Source: Pseudomonas sp. ICMP22404 (lineage in GTDB: Bacteria > Pseudomonadota > Gammaproteobacteria > Pseudomonadales > Pseudomonadaceae). Taken from it: a DNA stretch of 64,000 nt. The DNA lies in contig NZ_VCNG01000006.1 of assembly GCF_006227205.1 (NCBI RefSeq), positions 248,001 through 312,000 of the forward strand, given 5' to 3'. The position numbers and the translations under genes were made by a program. Each line of letters begins with the position of its first letter. Within the stretch, counting starts at the first letter, position 1. Below, piece by piece: positions 45,806 through 56,094 of this stretch. The notes below the pieces were generated by a model that searched no databases, was not told the DNA's origin, and saw only the letters and a program-made list of their open reading frames with translations.

Positions 45806-45835
45806 GATAAATCTCATGCCACCTTATTCCAACAA

Positions 45836-46984
45836 TCAGCGCCGAGCCTTGAGGCTCTTCTCCATTCGCGCAATCCCTTCTTCCAGCAGTGCCCGCGGAC
45901 AGCCGAAGTTCAAGCGCACGAACTGCTGGGCATCGTCGCCAAAATCCAGCCCGGCGCTCAGCCCTACCTTGGCTTCATGGAGGAAGAAGGCCTGTGGATC
46001 GTCCAAGCCCAACCCCGAGCAATCCAGCCACGCCAGGTAGGTGCCCTGGGGCACGGTCATGGTGATGCCGGGCAGTCGGGTCTGCACCGCATTGACCAGG
46101 TAATCACGGTTGGCTTGCAGATACACTTTCAACGCTTCGAGCCACGGACCGGCCTCGCTGTAGGCCGCCCGGGTCGCTTCCAGGCCCAGGGCGTTGACGC
46201 TGTCGACCATACCGGCACGGGCGTTGTTGACCCGTTCGCGCACCTTGGCGTTCTGGATGATGGCGAACGAGGTTTTCAGCCCGGCGATGTTGTAGGCCTT
46301 GCTGGCGGACATCAGAGTGATGGTGCGCTCGGCGATTTCCGGGCTCAGGGTGGCGGTGGGAATGTGCACCCGGCCGTCGAAGCACAGCTCGGCATGGATC
46401 TCGTCGGAGATGATCCAGGCATCCTGCTCCAGGCAAATGTCCGCCACGGCCTTGAGTTCTTCGCGACCGAACACCTTGCCCAGCGGGTTGTGGGGATTGC
46501 TCAACAACAGCGCGCCACCACCGTGCAAGGCCTCGCGCAATGCCGCCAGGGGCGTGTGGAATTCGCCGTTGACCGGATTGAAAGGCAACTCCACCTTGTT
46601 CAACTGCCAATGGCCCGGCGCATTGCGCAGCGGCGGGTAGTTGGGCACCTGCACCACGACATTCTGCTGTGGTTCTACCAGCCCATGCAGGGCCATGTTG
46701 AAACCCGGCTCCACACCCGGCAGGAACACGATCTGCTGGGGCTCGACCCGCCAGGCGTACTTGTTCCAGAGGTCAGTCACGATGGCCGCACGCAGGTTGT
46801 CCTGGGCCACGCTGTAGCCAAGCATCGGATGCTCTAAACGCTTGCGCAGCGCATCGATGACCACGGGCGGGGCGGCGAAGTCCATATCGGCCACCCACAT
46901 CGGCAACACATCGGCCGGGTAGCGACTCCATTTGGTGCTGCCGGTACCGTGGCGCTCGAACACGGGGTCGAAATCGAAAGTCAT
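45836..46984 (-). CDS. MalY/PatB-type PLP enzyme (cystathionine beta-lyase-like)
   Basis: The 382-residue protein has the fold-type I aminotransferase pattern: 'PMWVADMDF' N-terminal motif, '[14 protein letters not shown]' and '[10 protein letters not shown]', and PLP Lys in '[12 protein letters not shown]'. MalY/PatB members cleave C-S bonds, giving homocysteine or H2S plus pyruvate. The start is supported by the [19 protein letters not shown] family start. A physiological role in sulfur-amino-acid metabolism is likely. Confidence 0.9.
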   Translation of the reverse strand: MTFDFDPVFERHGTGSTKWSRYPADVLPMWVADMDFAAPPVVIDALRKRLEHPMLGYSVAQDNLRAAIVTDLWNKYAWRVEPQQIVFLPGVEPGFNMALHGLVEPQQNVVVQVPNYPPLRNAPGHWQLNKVELPFNPVNGEFHTPLAALREALHGGGALLLSNPHNPLGKVFGREELKAVADICLEQDAWIISDEIHAELCFDGRVHIPTATLSPEIAERTITLMSASKAYNIAGLKTSFAIIQNAKVRERVNNARAGMVDSVNALGLEATRAAYSEAGPWLEALKVYLQANRDYLVNAVQTRLPGITMTVPQGTYLAWLDCSGLGLDDPQAFFLHEAKVGLSAGLDFGDDAQQFVRLNFGCPRALLEEGIARMEKSLKARR

Positions 46985-47170
46985 GGCGGTTCCATCAGGT
47001 CAGGGAATTGGGATGACGGCCATGATAAAGCAAACATCCTGCAGGAAAAGATCGATGGCTTACTATCATTCCGTAGTGGCAATTGGCTACAGTTGCATTC
47101 CGACATGCCGATAGCGGTTGCGCGCGGCATCGCTCACGGAACCCATCAGGTACATGAAAAGGACATTCCC

Positions 47171-48682
47171 ATGACATCGCCGGCGCGTTTCAACGACCAC
47201 CACCGCAAAGCTGATCGCATCATGCTGGGGTTGCTCTGGCTCACGCTGCTGTACTCTCTGGGCCTGGCCTTCATGTATTCGACCTTCCTCCAGGCGCTGC
47301 TGGTGGGGGCGACGACCTGCCTGTTGACCACCGCGCTGTACCGTGGCCTGGGCGGTACGCGGCTCATGCGATGTGTCATCGCCGTGGCGCTGATGGTGAT
47401 GGCCGCCTTGCACATCAATCAGACGCATGGCGTCGTCGAATTCCATTTCGGGATTTTCGTCCTGCTGGCCGTGTTGACGTTCTACCGTGACTGGCTGCCC
47501 ATTGTCGTGGCCGCCGCGACGATCGCTGTTCACCATCTTGGCTTCCACTGGCTGCAGCATCAGGGATTCCCGGTTTTTGTCATGGCCGGCCATGGCAGCT
47601 GGGGCATGGTCTTCGTCCATGCCTTCTATGTCGTGGTGGAGAGCGTGATCCTGATCTACCTGGCGAACCAGAGCCTGATGGACGCCACGGAAAACCAGGA
47701 TGTACTGGACAAGGTACTTGCGGCCGCCGCGCAGCTCAGCAGCGACGCCGACAACCGGCGCAGCCAGGGCATCAAGGTGTCTTCGGGGGAACGCTTCGAT
47801 TATTTCCTGCGGCAGGTCACCCAACTGGTGGATGGCGTGGTACGCGATACCCGTAATCTTTCCGACCTTGGCCAGGATTTGTCCCAGGTCGGGCAGACCT
47901 TGGAAAGCGGCGCCCGGCACCAGTTGGATGAAGTGGCACAGATGAGCGGGGCGATCGGTCATCTGGTCCAGGCCATGGAGAACATTGCCGGCCACGTCGA
48001 CCAGACCCTACAGCGCGCCGGGCAGGCCAACGAGCAGGTTACCCGGGGACGCAGCACAGTGGACCAGACCCGCGAGGAAATCGTCGAACTGGCCGCGCGC
48101 ATCAATCTGACCAACGAAACCGTGCGAGTCCTGGCCGATCAGGCGCAACAGATCGGCCAGGTGCTCGATGTGATCAACGGCATTGCCGAGCAAACCAACC
48201 TGCTGGCCCTGAACGCGGCCATCGAGGCCGCCCGGGCCGGTGAGCAGGGGCGAGGGTTTGCGGTGGTGGCCGATGAAGTGCGTAGCCTTTCACAGAAGAC
48301 TTCGACATCCACCACGGAAATCCAGCAGATCATCGCTAAGCTGCAGCAAGGCAGCCGTCAGGCCGCTGTCGCCATGCAGGACAGCCGGGACGGCGTGGAG
48401 CGCTGTGTGTCCGCCAGCCAATTGGCTTCGCAACTCTTGCACGCCGTGGTGGAGGACATCGCGGTGATCAACCATTTCAACGACTTGATCGCCAGCACCA
48501 CCCAAGAACAGTCCAAGGCGTCGTTGGGTCTCAACGAGCGCCTGCAAACCGTGCAGGCCGTGGCTGAGCGCAACGCCGACAACATCGGCATCCTGACGCG
48601 CAGCAGCCAATGCCTGCCACCGTTGGCGGAACGCTTGGCGGTGTTGGGGCAGGCGTTCCATGGGAAAGCCGGAGCCGCTTGA
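47171..48682 (+). CDS. Methyl-accepting chemotaxis protein with multi-pass membrane sensor
   Basis: The 503-residue receptor has about six hydrophobic helices in residues 15-175 and no large periplasmic domain, then a cytoplasmic signalling domain with the highly conserved tip [20 protein letters not shown]. Sensing must be by the membrane module or an intracellular cue. No C-terminal methylation-enzyme-tethering pentapeptide is visible. The start is ATG 47171 (AAGGA 9 bases upstream); longer frames start in a poorly supported region. It is convergent with the molybdopterin dehydrogenase gene. Confidence 0.9.
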   Translation: MTSPARFNDHHRKADRIMLGLLWLTLLYSLGLAFMYSTFLQALLVGATTCLLTTALYRGLGGTRLMRCVIAVALMVMAALHINQTHGVVEFHFGIFVLLAVLTFYRDWLPIVVAAATIAVHHLGFHWLQHQGFPVFVMAGHGSWGMVFVHAFYVVVESVILIYLANQSLMDATENQDVLDKVLAAAAQLSSDADNRRSQGIKVSSGERFDYFLRQVTQLVDGVVRDTRNLSDLGQDLSQVGQTLESGARHQLDEVAQMSGAIGHLVQAMENIAGHVDQTLQRAGQANEQVTRGRSTVDQTREEIVELAARINLTNETVRVLADQAQQIGQVLDVINGIAEQTNLLALNAAIEAARAGEQGRGFAVVADEVRSLSQKTSTSTTEIQQIIAKLQQGSRQAAVAMQDSRDGVERCVSASQLASQLLHAVVEDIAVINHFNDLIASTTQEQSKASLGLNERLQTVQAVAERNADNIGILTRSSQCLPPLAERLAVLGQAFHGKAGAA

Positions 48683-48695
48683 TCGAGCTACTCAG

Positions 48696-50930
48696 TCACG
48701 TCAGTTGGAACGGCAACTGACGCAGCGGCTTGCCCGTCAGGCTCGCCACCGCATTCGCAAAGGCCGGTGCCAACGCCGGCAGGCCGGGTTCACCCATGCC
48801 TGTGGGTGGATCCGCGCTAGGCACGATGTGAATCGAGAACTCCGGCGTATCGGTGATGCGTGGCACGCTGAAATCGGCAAAGTTGCTTTGCTGCACCACG
48901 CCGTCCTTCAACGTGACGGCGCCGCCCGGCAGACACATGGACAAGCCCATGAGAGCCGCACCCTGGACCTGCGCCTCGACGCTGCGCGGGTTGACGGCCA
49001 GGTTGCAGTGCACGCCCGCGGTCACCTGATGCAGCACCGGACGGCCGTTCTGTACCGAGGCCTGGACCACGTAGGCCACCACTGAGCTGAACGACTCGTG
49101 CACTGCCACGCCCCAGGCCCGGCCTTCGGCTAGTTGATCCTTGCCGTAACCACTCTTGTCTACCGCCAGTTGCAGCGCGGCGCGGTGGCGTGGGCTTTGA
49201 TCGGCAAACAGCTTCATCCGATAGGCCACTGGATCCTGCCGGGTTGTCCGGGCAATCTCATCGATCAATGTTTCCATCACGAAGGCCGTATGCGTGGAGC
49301 CCACGCTGCGCCACCACAACACGGGAACGTTGAGCTTGGGATGATGCACCGTCAGGCGCATCGGCAGCGGATAAGGGTCGCGCAAACCTTCCGTGGCCGT
49401 AGGGTCGATGCCGTTCTGCACCCGGGCGCCGAACATCGTGTCGGCGAGGATCGATTGCCCGACCAGCACGTGATCCCAGGCCAGGACGTTGCCGTTGTCA
49501 TCGAAACCGATCCGCGCGCGGTGCAAATGCATGGGGCGGTAGTAACCGCCCTTGATGTCGTCTTCACGACTCCACAGGGTGCGAATAGGCGCATCGAGCC
49601 CGGCGCTGCGGGCGGCCTTGGCGACTTCGCAGGCGAGCACGACGAAGTCGCCGGAAGGTACACCACGCCGGCCAAAGCCACCGCCTGCCGTCTGCACATT
49701 GACCTGGACTTGTTCGGGCTTGAGATTCAATACCCGTGCCGCCGCGACACCGTCGCCACCGGGGAACTGCGTACCGACCCATAGCTGGGCGCGGTCGCCG
49801 GAAACCTGGACGGTGCAGTTCAACGGTTCCATCGGCGCGTGAGCGAGGTAGGGGAACAGGAACTCGGCTTCCAACTGATGCGAGGCCTTGGCAAGCGGCG
49901 TCATGTCAGCATCGAAATGAAGGGGGCCGGGCCGGTTGGCCAGGTCCCGGTACTGCGCCAGTTGCTTTTCGCTGTCCACCTTCTCGACCGTGGAGGTATC
50001 CCATTGCAGCTTGAGCGCATCGCGGCCGGTTTTCGCCTGCCAGTAGCCGTCCGCGACCACCGCCACACCTTCGGCCCCTCCGTCCAGCGGCACTCGCAGG
50101 ACGGCTTTTACCCCTTGGGTGGCACGCGCCACGCTGTCATCCAGCGAAGCGATACGGGCCCCGAATACAGGAGGGCGCGCCACTACGGCGGTGAGCTGCC
50201 CAGGCAGGTGCATGTCGATGCCGAAATCCTGCCGGCCGCTGCTCTTGGCCTTGGCATCGATGCGTGTGGTTGCCTGGCCAATGATGCGGAAGTCCTTGGG
50301 ATCCTTGAGGGTGATTGTTTCAGGCACGGGCAACGCCATCGCCGCATCGGCGAGTTCTCCGTAGCTCGCTTTTCGGCCTCCAGGGCCTAGCACCATGCCC
50401 GCCTGGGTACTCAGGCTCGCCGCATCCACATTCCAGCGCGCAGCCGCCGCCGCGAGCAACATGGCGCGAGCGCGAGCGCCCAATTCACGGTATTGGGTGT
50501 AGCTGTTCTTGATCGAGTTGGAGCCACCGGTGATGTGCATGCCGAAACTCGGGTCCTGATAAGCCGAGTCGTTGCTGCCGTTGCGGGTACGCACCAGGTT
50601 CCAGTCGGCATCGAGTTCTTCGGCCAGAATCATGGGCAGTCCGGTCTGCACCCCCTGGCCGAACTCCAGGCGATTGATGGTAACCGTTACTTCGCCGTTG
50701 GGCGCGATCTGCACGAACGCCGACGGTTGCTGGGTCGGCTTGAGCGCCTGCGCACCGTCGCCGGCTTGTTGTGCCAGGGCCAGGTGCGGGAATGCCCCCA
50801 AGGCCAGCCCGCCAATGCCGACGATTTTGAGAAAACTGCGCCGGGGGAGTGTGGTGAGACTGCCCATGTCGTCGGTGAAGATCGATTGCAGGGTGCGGGG
50901 GAGTTCGTCAGGAAAAATGTCGTTCAGCAT
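48696..50930 (-). CDS. Molybdopterin-binding subunit of isoquinoline 1-oxidoreductase/aldehyde dehydrogenase type
   Basis: The 744-residue subunit has a twin-arginine motif near the N terminus (RRSFLKIVGIGG, about residue 30) and the long molybdopterin-binding domain of the xanthine-oxidase family ('GGGFGRRGVPSGDF', 'GMGEPGLPALAPAFANAVA' near the end). The Tat signal predicts a periplasmic enzyme. It oxidises an aldehyde or N-heterocycle with electrons passing to the 2Fe-2S subunit encoded upstream (12 bp before it). GGAG lies 7 bases before ATG 50930. No accessory XdhC gene or cytochrome gene is adjacent. Confidence 0.9.
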   Translation of the reverse strand: MLNDIFPDELPRTLQSIFTDDMGSLTTLPRRSFLKIVGIGGLALGAFPHLALAQQAGDGAQALKPTQQPSAFVQIAPNGEVTVTINRLEFGQGVQTGLPMILAEELDADWNLVRTRNGSNDSAYQDPSFGMHITGGSNSIKNSYTQYRELGARARAMLLAAAAARWNVDAASLSTQAGMVLGPGGRKASYGELADAAMALPVPETITLKDPKDFRIIGQATTRIDAKAKSSGRQDFGIDMHLPGQLTAVVARPPVFGARIASLDDSVARATQGVKAVLRVPLDGGAEGVAVVADGYWQAKTGRDALKLQWDTSTVEKVDSEKQLAQYRDLANRPGPLHFDADMTPLAKASHQLEAEFLFPYLAHAPMEPLNCTVQVSGDRAQLWVGTQFPGGDGVAAARVLNLKPEQVQVNVQTAGGGFGRRGVPSGDFVVLACEVAKAARSAGLDAPIRTLWSREDDIKGGYYRPMHLHRARIGFDDNGNVLAWDHVLVGQSILADTMFGARVQNGIDPTATEGLRDPYPLPMRLTVHHPKLNVPVLWWRSVGSTHTAFVMETLIDEIARTTRQDPVAYRMKLFADQSPRHRAALQLAVDKSGYGKDQLAEGRAWGVAVHESFSSVVAYVVQASVQNGRPVLHQVTAGVHCNLAVNPRSVEAQVQGAALMGLSMCLPGGAVTLKDGVVQQSNFADFSVPRITDTPEFSIHIVPSADPPTGMGEPGLPALAPAFANAVASLTGKPLRQLPFQLT

Positions 50931-50942
50931 GGCGCACTCCGG

Positions 50943-51416
50943 TCAGGCGAGGGCTTTGGCGGCATCGGCCACGGCAGCACGGATACGGACATAGGTACCG
51001 CAGCGGCAGATGTTGCCGGCCATGGCCGAGTCGATTTCGGCGGCGGTGGGTTGCTTGCCCTTGGGTTGGGCCTTGAGGAAAGCGGTCGCGCTCATGATCT
51101 GGCCGCTCTGGCAGTAGCCACACTGCGCGACGTCATGCTTGACCCAGGCCTCATGCACCGCCGTGCCGACCGGGTCGCTGCCGTCGGTAGCGGCTTCGAT
51201 GGTGGTGATTTTCCTGCCTTCGGCGGCTGCGATCGGCGTCACGCAGGAGCGGATGGCCTGGCCGTCCAGGTGAACCGTGCATGCACCGCACAGGGCTGCG
51301 CCGCAGCCGAACTTGGTGCCGGTCATGCCCAACGTATCCCGCAGTGTCCAAAGGATCGGGGTGCCAGGATCGACGTCGACCGTGTACTCACGGCCATTGA
51401 TGTTGAGGGCGCTCAT
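50943..51416 (-). CDS. 2Fe-2S subunit of the periplasmic molybdopterin dehydrogenase
   Basis: The 156-residue protein has a plant-type ferredoxin cluster (CGAALCGACTVHLDG) and a second all-helical 2Fe-2S domain (CGYCQSGQI and CRCGTY). It is the small subunit that carries electrons from the molybdenum site. The ATG 51416 has GGAG upstream; the ORF could extend to 51452 but with no ribosome binding site. It is the first gene of the two-gene operon; no cytochrome subunit gene is present here. Confidence 0.9.
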   Translation of the reverse strand: MSALNINGREYTVDVDPGTPILWTLRDTLGMTGTKFGCGAALCGACTVHLDGQAIRSCVTPIAAAEGRKITTIEAATDGSDPVGTAVHEAWVKHDVAQCGYCQSGQIMSATAFLKAQPKGKQPTAAEIDSAMAGNICRCGTYVRIRAAVADAAKALA

Positions 51417-51612
51417 GGTGGGACTTGCTCCGCAAGGTTTGGCTCCGATCAACTATAGGAAGGAATCCCCCAGGCACATTGCACAATTCAGGCTGATGAT
51501 TGCCCAATCCTGCGAATTGGCCTGTCGGCCTGTCCTCCTATCTTTCTGTTTGGATCGATCACCCTAAGGTACGTTGGCTCAACCCAACGTCGCTCGGCGC
51601 GGATACCTGCAG

Positions 51613-52221
51613 TCAGGAATGGACGGGCAGCACCAGGCCAAACGCCACGAAAAAACCGCCGCAGACCTTGTTGAACCGACGCCCGGCCCGAGCCAGCCAT
51701 GGCCTGACCCGATACGCCGCCGTGGCCACGATGTACTCGACGATGAACTCCACGACGGCATAGGTCAGCGCGATAGCGGCGGTCTGGACGAGCAGGTTCC
51801 TGTGTGGATCAAGAAAGGGCGGGATAAACGCGGTGAACAGCAACAGTGCCTTGGGATTCGAGACCGCCGACAACAGGCCCTGTCGGAACAGTGACCACGG
51901 GCCGGATCCCGTCACGGCATCCACGTCCAGGGAAACAGGTGCCGACCGCCACAATCCCAGGCCCAGCCAGATGAGATAAAGCCCGCCGGCTATCTTCAGC
52001 ACCATGAACCCGGTCACGGAGGCCTGGATCAGTGCACCTAGCCCCAGGGCGCACAACGAGAGCATCACGACGAAGCCCAACACACCGCCACTGATGGTGA
52101 AAAGCGTCTTGCGGTTGCCATGGATCGCGCCGTGGGTCAGGACCAGCAACGCGTTGGGCCCAGGCACCACCGCGATGCCGCAGCAGGTCACCAGGTAAAG
52201 CAGCCAGGTCTCGAAAGGCAT
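51613..52221 (-). CDS. LysE-family translocator
   Basis: The 202-residue inner-membrane exporter starts MPFETWLLYLVTCCGIAVVP, with 'PGPNALLVLTHG' and 'NPKALLLFTAFIPPFLDP', LysE/RhtB signatures, and about six helices. GGAG lies 6 bases before the ATG. The divergent LysR gene at 52337 probably regulates it in response to its amino-acid substrate. Confidence 0.92.
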   Translation of the reverse strand: MPFETWLLYLVTCCGIAVVPGPNALLVLTHGAIHGNRKTLFTISGGVLGFVVMLSLCALGLGALIQASVTGFMVLKIAGGLYLIWLGLGLWRSAPVSLDVDAVTGSGPWSLFRQGLLSAVSNPKALLLFTAFIPPFLDPHRNLLVQTAAIALTYAVVEFIVEYIVATAAYRVRPWLARAGRRFNKVCGGFFVAFGLVLPVHS

Positions 52222-52336
52222 GATGTTCTCCAGTCAAACGCAACGTCCGCTCCCCACATCCTGGGGATGAAAGCCGGTCAACGGAAGCGCATAATTCATG
52301 GCTTAGACATTCGATTATCGAATAGGGGTCGTGGAC

Positions 52337-53206
52337 ATGCCTTCCGGCGATTTGCAGATGGACTGGCTCAAGTGCTTTGTCGCGGTGGTGGACGCCGGTT
52401 CGCTTTCGGGCGCGGCCCTTGAGGTGCATCGGTCACAGTCCGCCGTGAGCATGCAGATGAAGAAACTGGAAGCGGCGCTTGGGCGGCAGTTGTTGAGTCG
52501 CGGCCCGCGGCATCTGCAGCTGACCCTCGATGGTCAGACCCTCCTGGGCTATGCGCGGCGCATGGTGGCGCTGCATGCCGAGACGCAGGCGGCTTTTCAT
52601 GGCGAAGAGCTGACCGGGCGTATACGGCTGGGCGTTGCCGAGGATTACGCGGCCAAGTACCTGACGCCTGTGCTCAAGCGTTTCGCTCCCCGCTATGGGG
52701 GTGTTGAAATAGAATTGGATTGCGAACAGTCGACGACCTTGATTCCACGGGTGGTGAATGGGGACCTGGACCTGGCGCTGGTCTCCAGGGACTCCCCCCA
52801 GCGGGGTACATTTCTCTTCAAGGAACCCATGGTGTGGGTGGGGTCGCCTCAGTTCGAACTTTGGCGGCGCGACCCCATACCGATCGCGGTCTACGAAAGT
52901 GCCAGCCTGGCCCGGCGCAATGCAGTCAATTCGTTAACGCTGCAGGGCCGTCGGTATAAGGTGGTCTACAACAGTTCCAGCCTCGCTGGCCAAGTCGCGG
53001 CGGTGGAAGGTGGGATTGCCATCGCCGCCATCACTCAGTGCAGTGTCCCGGCCTCATTGCAAGTGCTCGGCAACGAACATGATCTGGGCGGCATAGAACC
53101 GATGGAGGTGTCGGTTTTTCGCAGTCGGGCCTCTCGCGGTTCGAAGGCTGTGAACAGCCTTCACGCCTTCATCATCGGTGCGTTGAGGAGCCAGCAGGCT
53201 ACATAG
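52337..53206 (+). CDS. LysR-family regulator divergent from the LysE exporter
   Basis: The 289-residue protein has an HTH (SLSGAALEVHRSQSAVSMQM) and a LysR effector domain. ATG 52337 (AGGGG 8-9 bases upstream) is used; GTG 52331 is possible. It likely controls the exporter at 51613 across a 115-bp divergent intergenic region. It ends 2 bp before the convergent diguanylate cyclase gene. Confidence 0.9.
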   Translation: MPSGDLQMDWLKCFVAVVDAGSLSGAALEVHRSQSAVSMQMKKLEAALGRQLLSRGPRHLQLTLDGQTLLGYARRMVALHAETQAAFHGEELTGRIRLGVAEDYAAKYLTPVLKRFAPRYGGVEIELDCEQSTTLIPRVVNGDLDLALVSRDSPQRGTFLFKEPMVWVGSPQFELWRRDPIPIAVYESASLARRNAVNSLTLQGRRYKVVYNSSSLAGQVAAVEGGIAIAAITQCSVPASLQVLGNEHDLGGIEPMEVSVFRSRASRGSKAVNSLHAFIIGALRSQQAT

Positions 53207-53208
53207 CG

Positions 53209-54162
53209 CTACTCGTGCACCGTCACCCGATTGCGCCCGGTTTTCTTGGAGGTGTACAACGCCTCGTCCGCCCAGGCGATCAGGTCGGCGTGGGTATTGG
53301 ATGGCGGGCTCAAGTCGGCCACCCCCAGGCTGATGGTGAAACGGATGACCTTGTCGCCGTATCGCACGTCCATCTCTTCGACGGCCTTGCGCAGACGCTC
53401 GGCAAACATCCGAGCACCGGCCTTGTCAGTGTCTGAGAGCACTACGCCGAACTCTTCGCCGCCATAGCGTCCGGCCACGTCGGAGTCACGCACGTGCTCG
53501 CGGACCAGGCTAGCGACCTGCTCGATGACCTTGTCGCCAGCCTGGTGGCCATAGGTGTCATTGACCCGCTTGAAGTGGTCGATGTCGAACATGACCAGAC
53601 TGGAGTTATTGCCATAGCGTTGATGCCGGGCATAGGTGGCCTTGAGGTTCTCTTCCCAATACCCACGGTTGTACAGGCCGGTCAGCCGATCGGTGCTGGA
53701 CAACAGCTGCAGCTGTGCATTGGCGGCCTGGAGTTGATGCCGGTTGGTGGCGACGTCGGTGACGTCATAGATCACCAGGCAAATATGGTTGATCTTGCTG
53801 TCGGGGGAGCGCAGGGGCAGCAGGGTGGTGTTCTGGAACATGAACGCTTCGTGGCCGGTGATCGGCTGATAGTTCTTGAACCGCACCAGGTAGGGACGCT
53901 GTTCCCAGACGGTGAAGGCAGGCGTGCCCAGGGCGGCGACGCTTTCCACCTTGCGGCTGAACCATTGCTGGTCGACTTCGGGAAACAGACTGAAGAAATG
54001 CTGGTTATGGGCATCCTTCGGCTGGACCCCGGAACGGTTCTCCATGAACGTGTTCCAGACCTGCACCCGATAGTCGCGGTCAAGCACCACCACGCCGACA
54101 TCGATGCTCTGGACAATCGCCAGCAACCAGTGGAATTCGTTCAGATCAACAGGATTGTTCAT
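53209..54162 (-). CDS. PAS-GGDEF diguanylate cyclase
   Basis: The 317-residue cytoplasmic protein has an N-terminal PAS domain (about 10-130) and a GGDEF domain with the active-site GGEEF, preceded by RxxD (RDSD) five residues earlier, so product inhibition through an I-site is likely. It makes c-di-GMP from GTP. It starts 3 bp after the stop of the receiver-CheC gene, so the two are translationally coupled and probably form a signalling module. Confidence 0.93.
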   Translation of the reverse strand: MNNPVDLNEFHWLLAIVQSIDVGVVVLDRDYRVQVWNTFMENRSGVQPKDAHNQHFFSLFPEVDQQWFSRKVESVAALGTPAFTVWEQRPYLVRFKNYQPITGHEAFMFQNTTLLPLRSPDSKINHICLVIYDVTDVATNRHQLQAANAQLQLLSSTDRLTGLYNRGYWEENLKATYARHQRYGNNSSLVMFDIDHFKRVNDTYGHQAGDKVIEQVASLVREHVRDSDVAGRYGGEEFGVVLSDTDKAGARMFAERLRKAVEEMDVRYGDKVIRFTISLGVADLSPPSNTHADLIAWADEALYTSKKTGRNRVTVHE

Positions 54163-54165
54163 GGC

Positions 54166-55164
54166 TCAGCTCATCAAGTAGGCGAGTTTGTGGGTCAACC
54201 GCTCGATTGAGTCTTCCGTGAACAGCAATAACAGGTCGAAGCGAATGTCGTGGCCTTCCAGGCTGTAGCTGATTTCCACGGCGAGGGTCTTTTTCCAGCG
54301 GGTCTGGTTGACCCGGATCAGTTCGTCGATCGCCGCATGCTGGCCGAGCACCTGCGGATGGCCTTGAGAGAACACCACATCGATCTGCTCGGCAATACTG
54401 CTCAGGCACGCGCCGATCAGTACGCTGGAAAGATCGAGCACCATTTCCAGGTCCGAATAATCGGCGCTCTGGCGCTGCATCAATTGCGCGATATCGGCGA
54501 CTTCCGAGTCATGGAACATCAGCAGGGCTTCACCGGCGATGCCGCTGCCGATAAAACCCTGGCAGATGGCTGTGAGCTGCTGGGAGCTGCCGGCGTCGGC
54601 GAGCGCCATGTGCAACTCGCCGACTTCGAGGACGTTCACGTTCGGGACCGGCAACTGCACGAAGACGCCCAGGACCTTGGCGATCAGGGCGGCGGCCCGG
54701 CCAATGGCGACGTTGACCGTCTCGCGGAATGCGTCGTGAAAATGGATGGCGGTGTTGCTTGTCGGACGATGCTGCAGCGGCGCCTGCGTGGCTTTCGTCA
54801 GCAGGCCCAGACGGCTGAGGGTCTGGCGCAATTCGTTTTCGTCGAAAGGCTTTTTCAGGAACGCCAGGGCGCCCAGTTCGCTGACGCGGCGCACCGCTTC
54901 TTCCTGGATGTCACCGGAAATCACGATGACTTGCGCTTTCAACCCTTCAGTGCGCAAGGCGCTCAACACCTGGTAGCCATCCATCTCCGGCATGGTCAGG
55001 TCGAGCAGTACCACTTGGCCCAGCCCCTTGCGTATGGCCTCCATGGCCTGGCGGCCGTTACTGGCCTCGGTAATGGATACCGACCAGTCCGCCGGCAATG
55101 CCCGTAACACTTGCTTACGGGCCATGTTGGAGTCATCACACACCACTAGGGGAATCTCTGACAC
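54166..55164 (-). CDS. Response regulator receiver fused to CheC-like domain
   Basis: The 332-residue protein has an N-terminal receiver with phospho-accepting D55 (LLDLTMPEMDG) and 'LKKPF', then a CheC/CheX-like domain (about 140-325). CheC motif 1 appears intact with E148 and N151 (RETVNVAIG), but the second copy reads D244-L-S-S247 where E and N are usual, so only one catalytic half seems preserved. It starts at GTG 55164 (AGAGG 6 bases upstream). It could dephosphorylate its own or another receiver. The next gene is a diguanylate cyclase. Confidence 0.88.
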   Translation of the reverse strand: MSEIPLVVCDDSNMARKQVLRALPADWSVSITEASNGRQAMEAIRKGLGQVVLLDLTMPEMDGYQVLSALRTEGLKAQVIVISGDIQEEAVRRVSELGALAFLKKPFDENELRQTLSRLGLLTKATQAPLQHRPTSNTAIHFHDAFRETVNVAIGRAAALIAKVLGVFVQLPVPNVNVLEVGELHMALADAGSSQQLTAICQGFIGSGIAGEALLMFHDSEVADIAQLMQRQSADYSDLEMVLDLSSVLIGACLSSIAEQIDVVFSQGHPQVLGQHAAIDELIRVNQTRWKKTLAVEISYSLEGHDIRFDLLLLFTEDSIERLTHKLAYLMS

Positions 55165-55349
55165 AACCAGCCTCTCATCAGGGAAAGTACTAGGGCATCA
55201 TGCCATAGGCTTACAAAGACCACCTAGTCACCAGGGTTATGAGCCTCGAAGAGCAAGAACGATGAGCTCGCCGGATTTTGAACGGTCTTTCCTTTGGAAC
55301 AGGCGGTCTTCCCGGAAGTTCGATTCATCCGCAACGCTTTGGCCCGCAA

Positions 55350-55390
55350 ACAAAAAGCCCGCACACTCATGGCGAGGTGCGGGCTCTTGA
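55350..55390 (-). terminator. Rho-independent terminator for the DUF2628 gene
   Basis: On the minus strand GCCCGCAC and GTGCGGGC form a stem around a 12-13 base loop, followed by TTTTT. It lies 18 bp after the stop of the membrane-protein gene. Confidence 0.8.
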
Positions 55391-55407
55391 GCGGCCGGAA
55401 GCTGCGA

Positions 55408-55836
55408 TCAGAAACGCATGCCTTCGAACGGGTTCCAGCTTTGCTCGCCTTTGACTTCTTTCAGGTAGTACGCGTAATTGGTCATGATCGCGTACATCAC
55501 CGAAAAGGCCGCGCTCATGCCCGAATCCAGCGCCCTTGGAGATTCCGTGCCCATGAGCGCAAAAATCACGCTCACTGCGATGCTGATCCCGATCATGATG
55601 CCGATCATGGCCAGGTTCTTCTTCCAGAGTCCCAGGACGAACAGGTAGATCGGGCCGAAGAAGAAGGCAATCACGTTGGCATTGATCAGCATCTTCTTCT
55701 TGAAGCCTGGTAGCGCCTTGAAGGCTTCTTTGTGTCGCGGATCGTTCGGCGCGCCATAGGTATCAAAGAAATTAAAGCGTTCCTGCCATTTGGCGCTGTA
55801 TTTGCCAGTGCCTTGTACGTGTTCGGTGGTGCTCAT
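55408..55836 (-). CDS. DUF2628-type membrane protein
   Basis: The 142-residue protein has a polar N-terminal third that includes a W-x-x-x-F pattern (KWQERFNFFDTYGAP), two to three hydrophobic helices (FFFGPIYLFVLGLW; AMIGIMIGISIAVSVIFALM) and a short polar end. This fits the DUF2628 family. AAGGAG lies 8 bases before ATG 55836. The function is unknown. Confidence 0.8.
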   Translation of the reverse strand: MSTTEHVQGTGKYSAKWQERFNFFDTYGAPNDPRHKEAFKALPGFKKKMLINANVIAFFFGPIYLFVLGLWKKNLAMIGIMIGISIAVSVIFALMGTESPRALDSGMSAAFSVMYAIMTNYAYYLKEVKGEQSWNPFEGMRF

Positions 55837-56094
55837 GTTTACGGCTCCTTGATGGTCCATGCAGTGGTAAAACGTTCTTCCGCGAATTCCTGAGCGCTTT
55901 ATAAGCGTTTATGCGGAAAAAAGCCCCTTCGGCGGAACAGGCGCCCATTTGATCTGTGACGCGCATCACTCTCACTGCGCGTAGGACTACGAGGGCGTCA
56001 TGACTCGCAGGAAATTCCGCTGTCCCATTGTCTGCCAGGCGATTTACGTCTAGTTTGCTGGCCGATCACAAATACAAAAAATCAGGAGTCCTAG

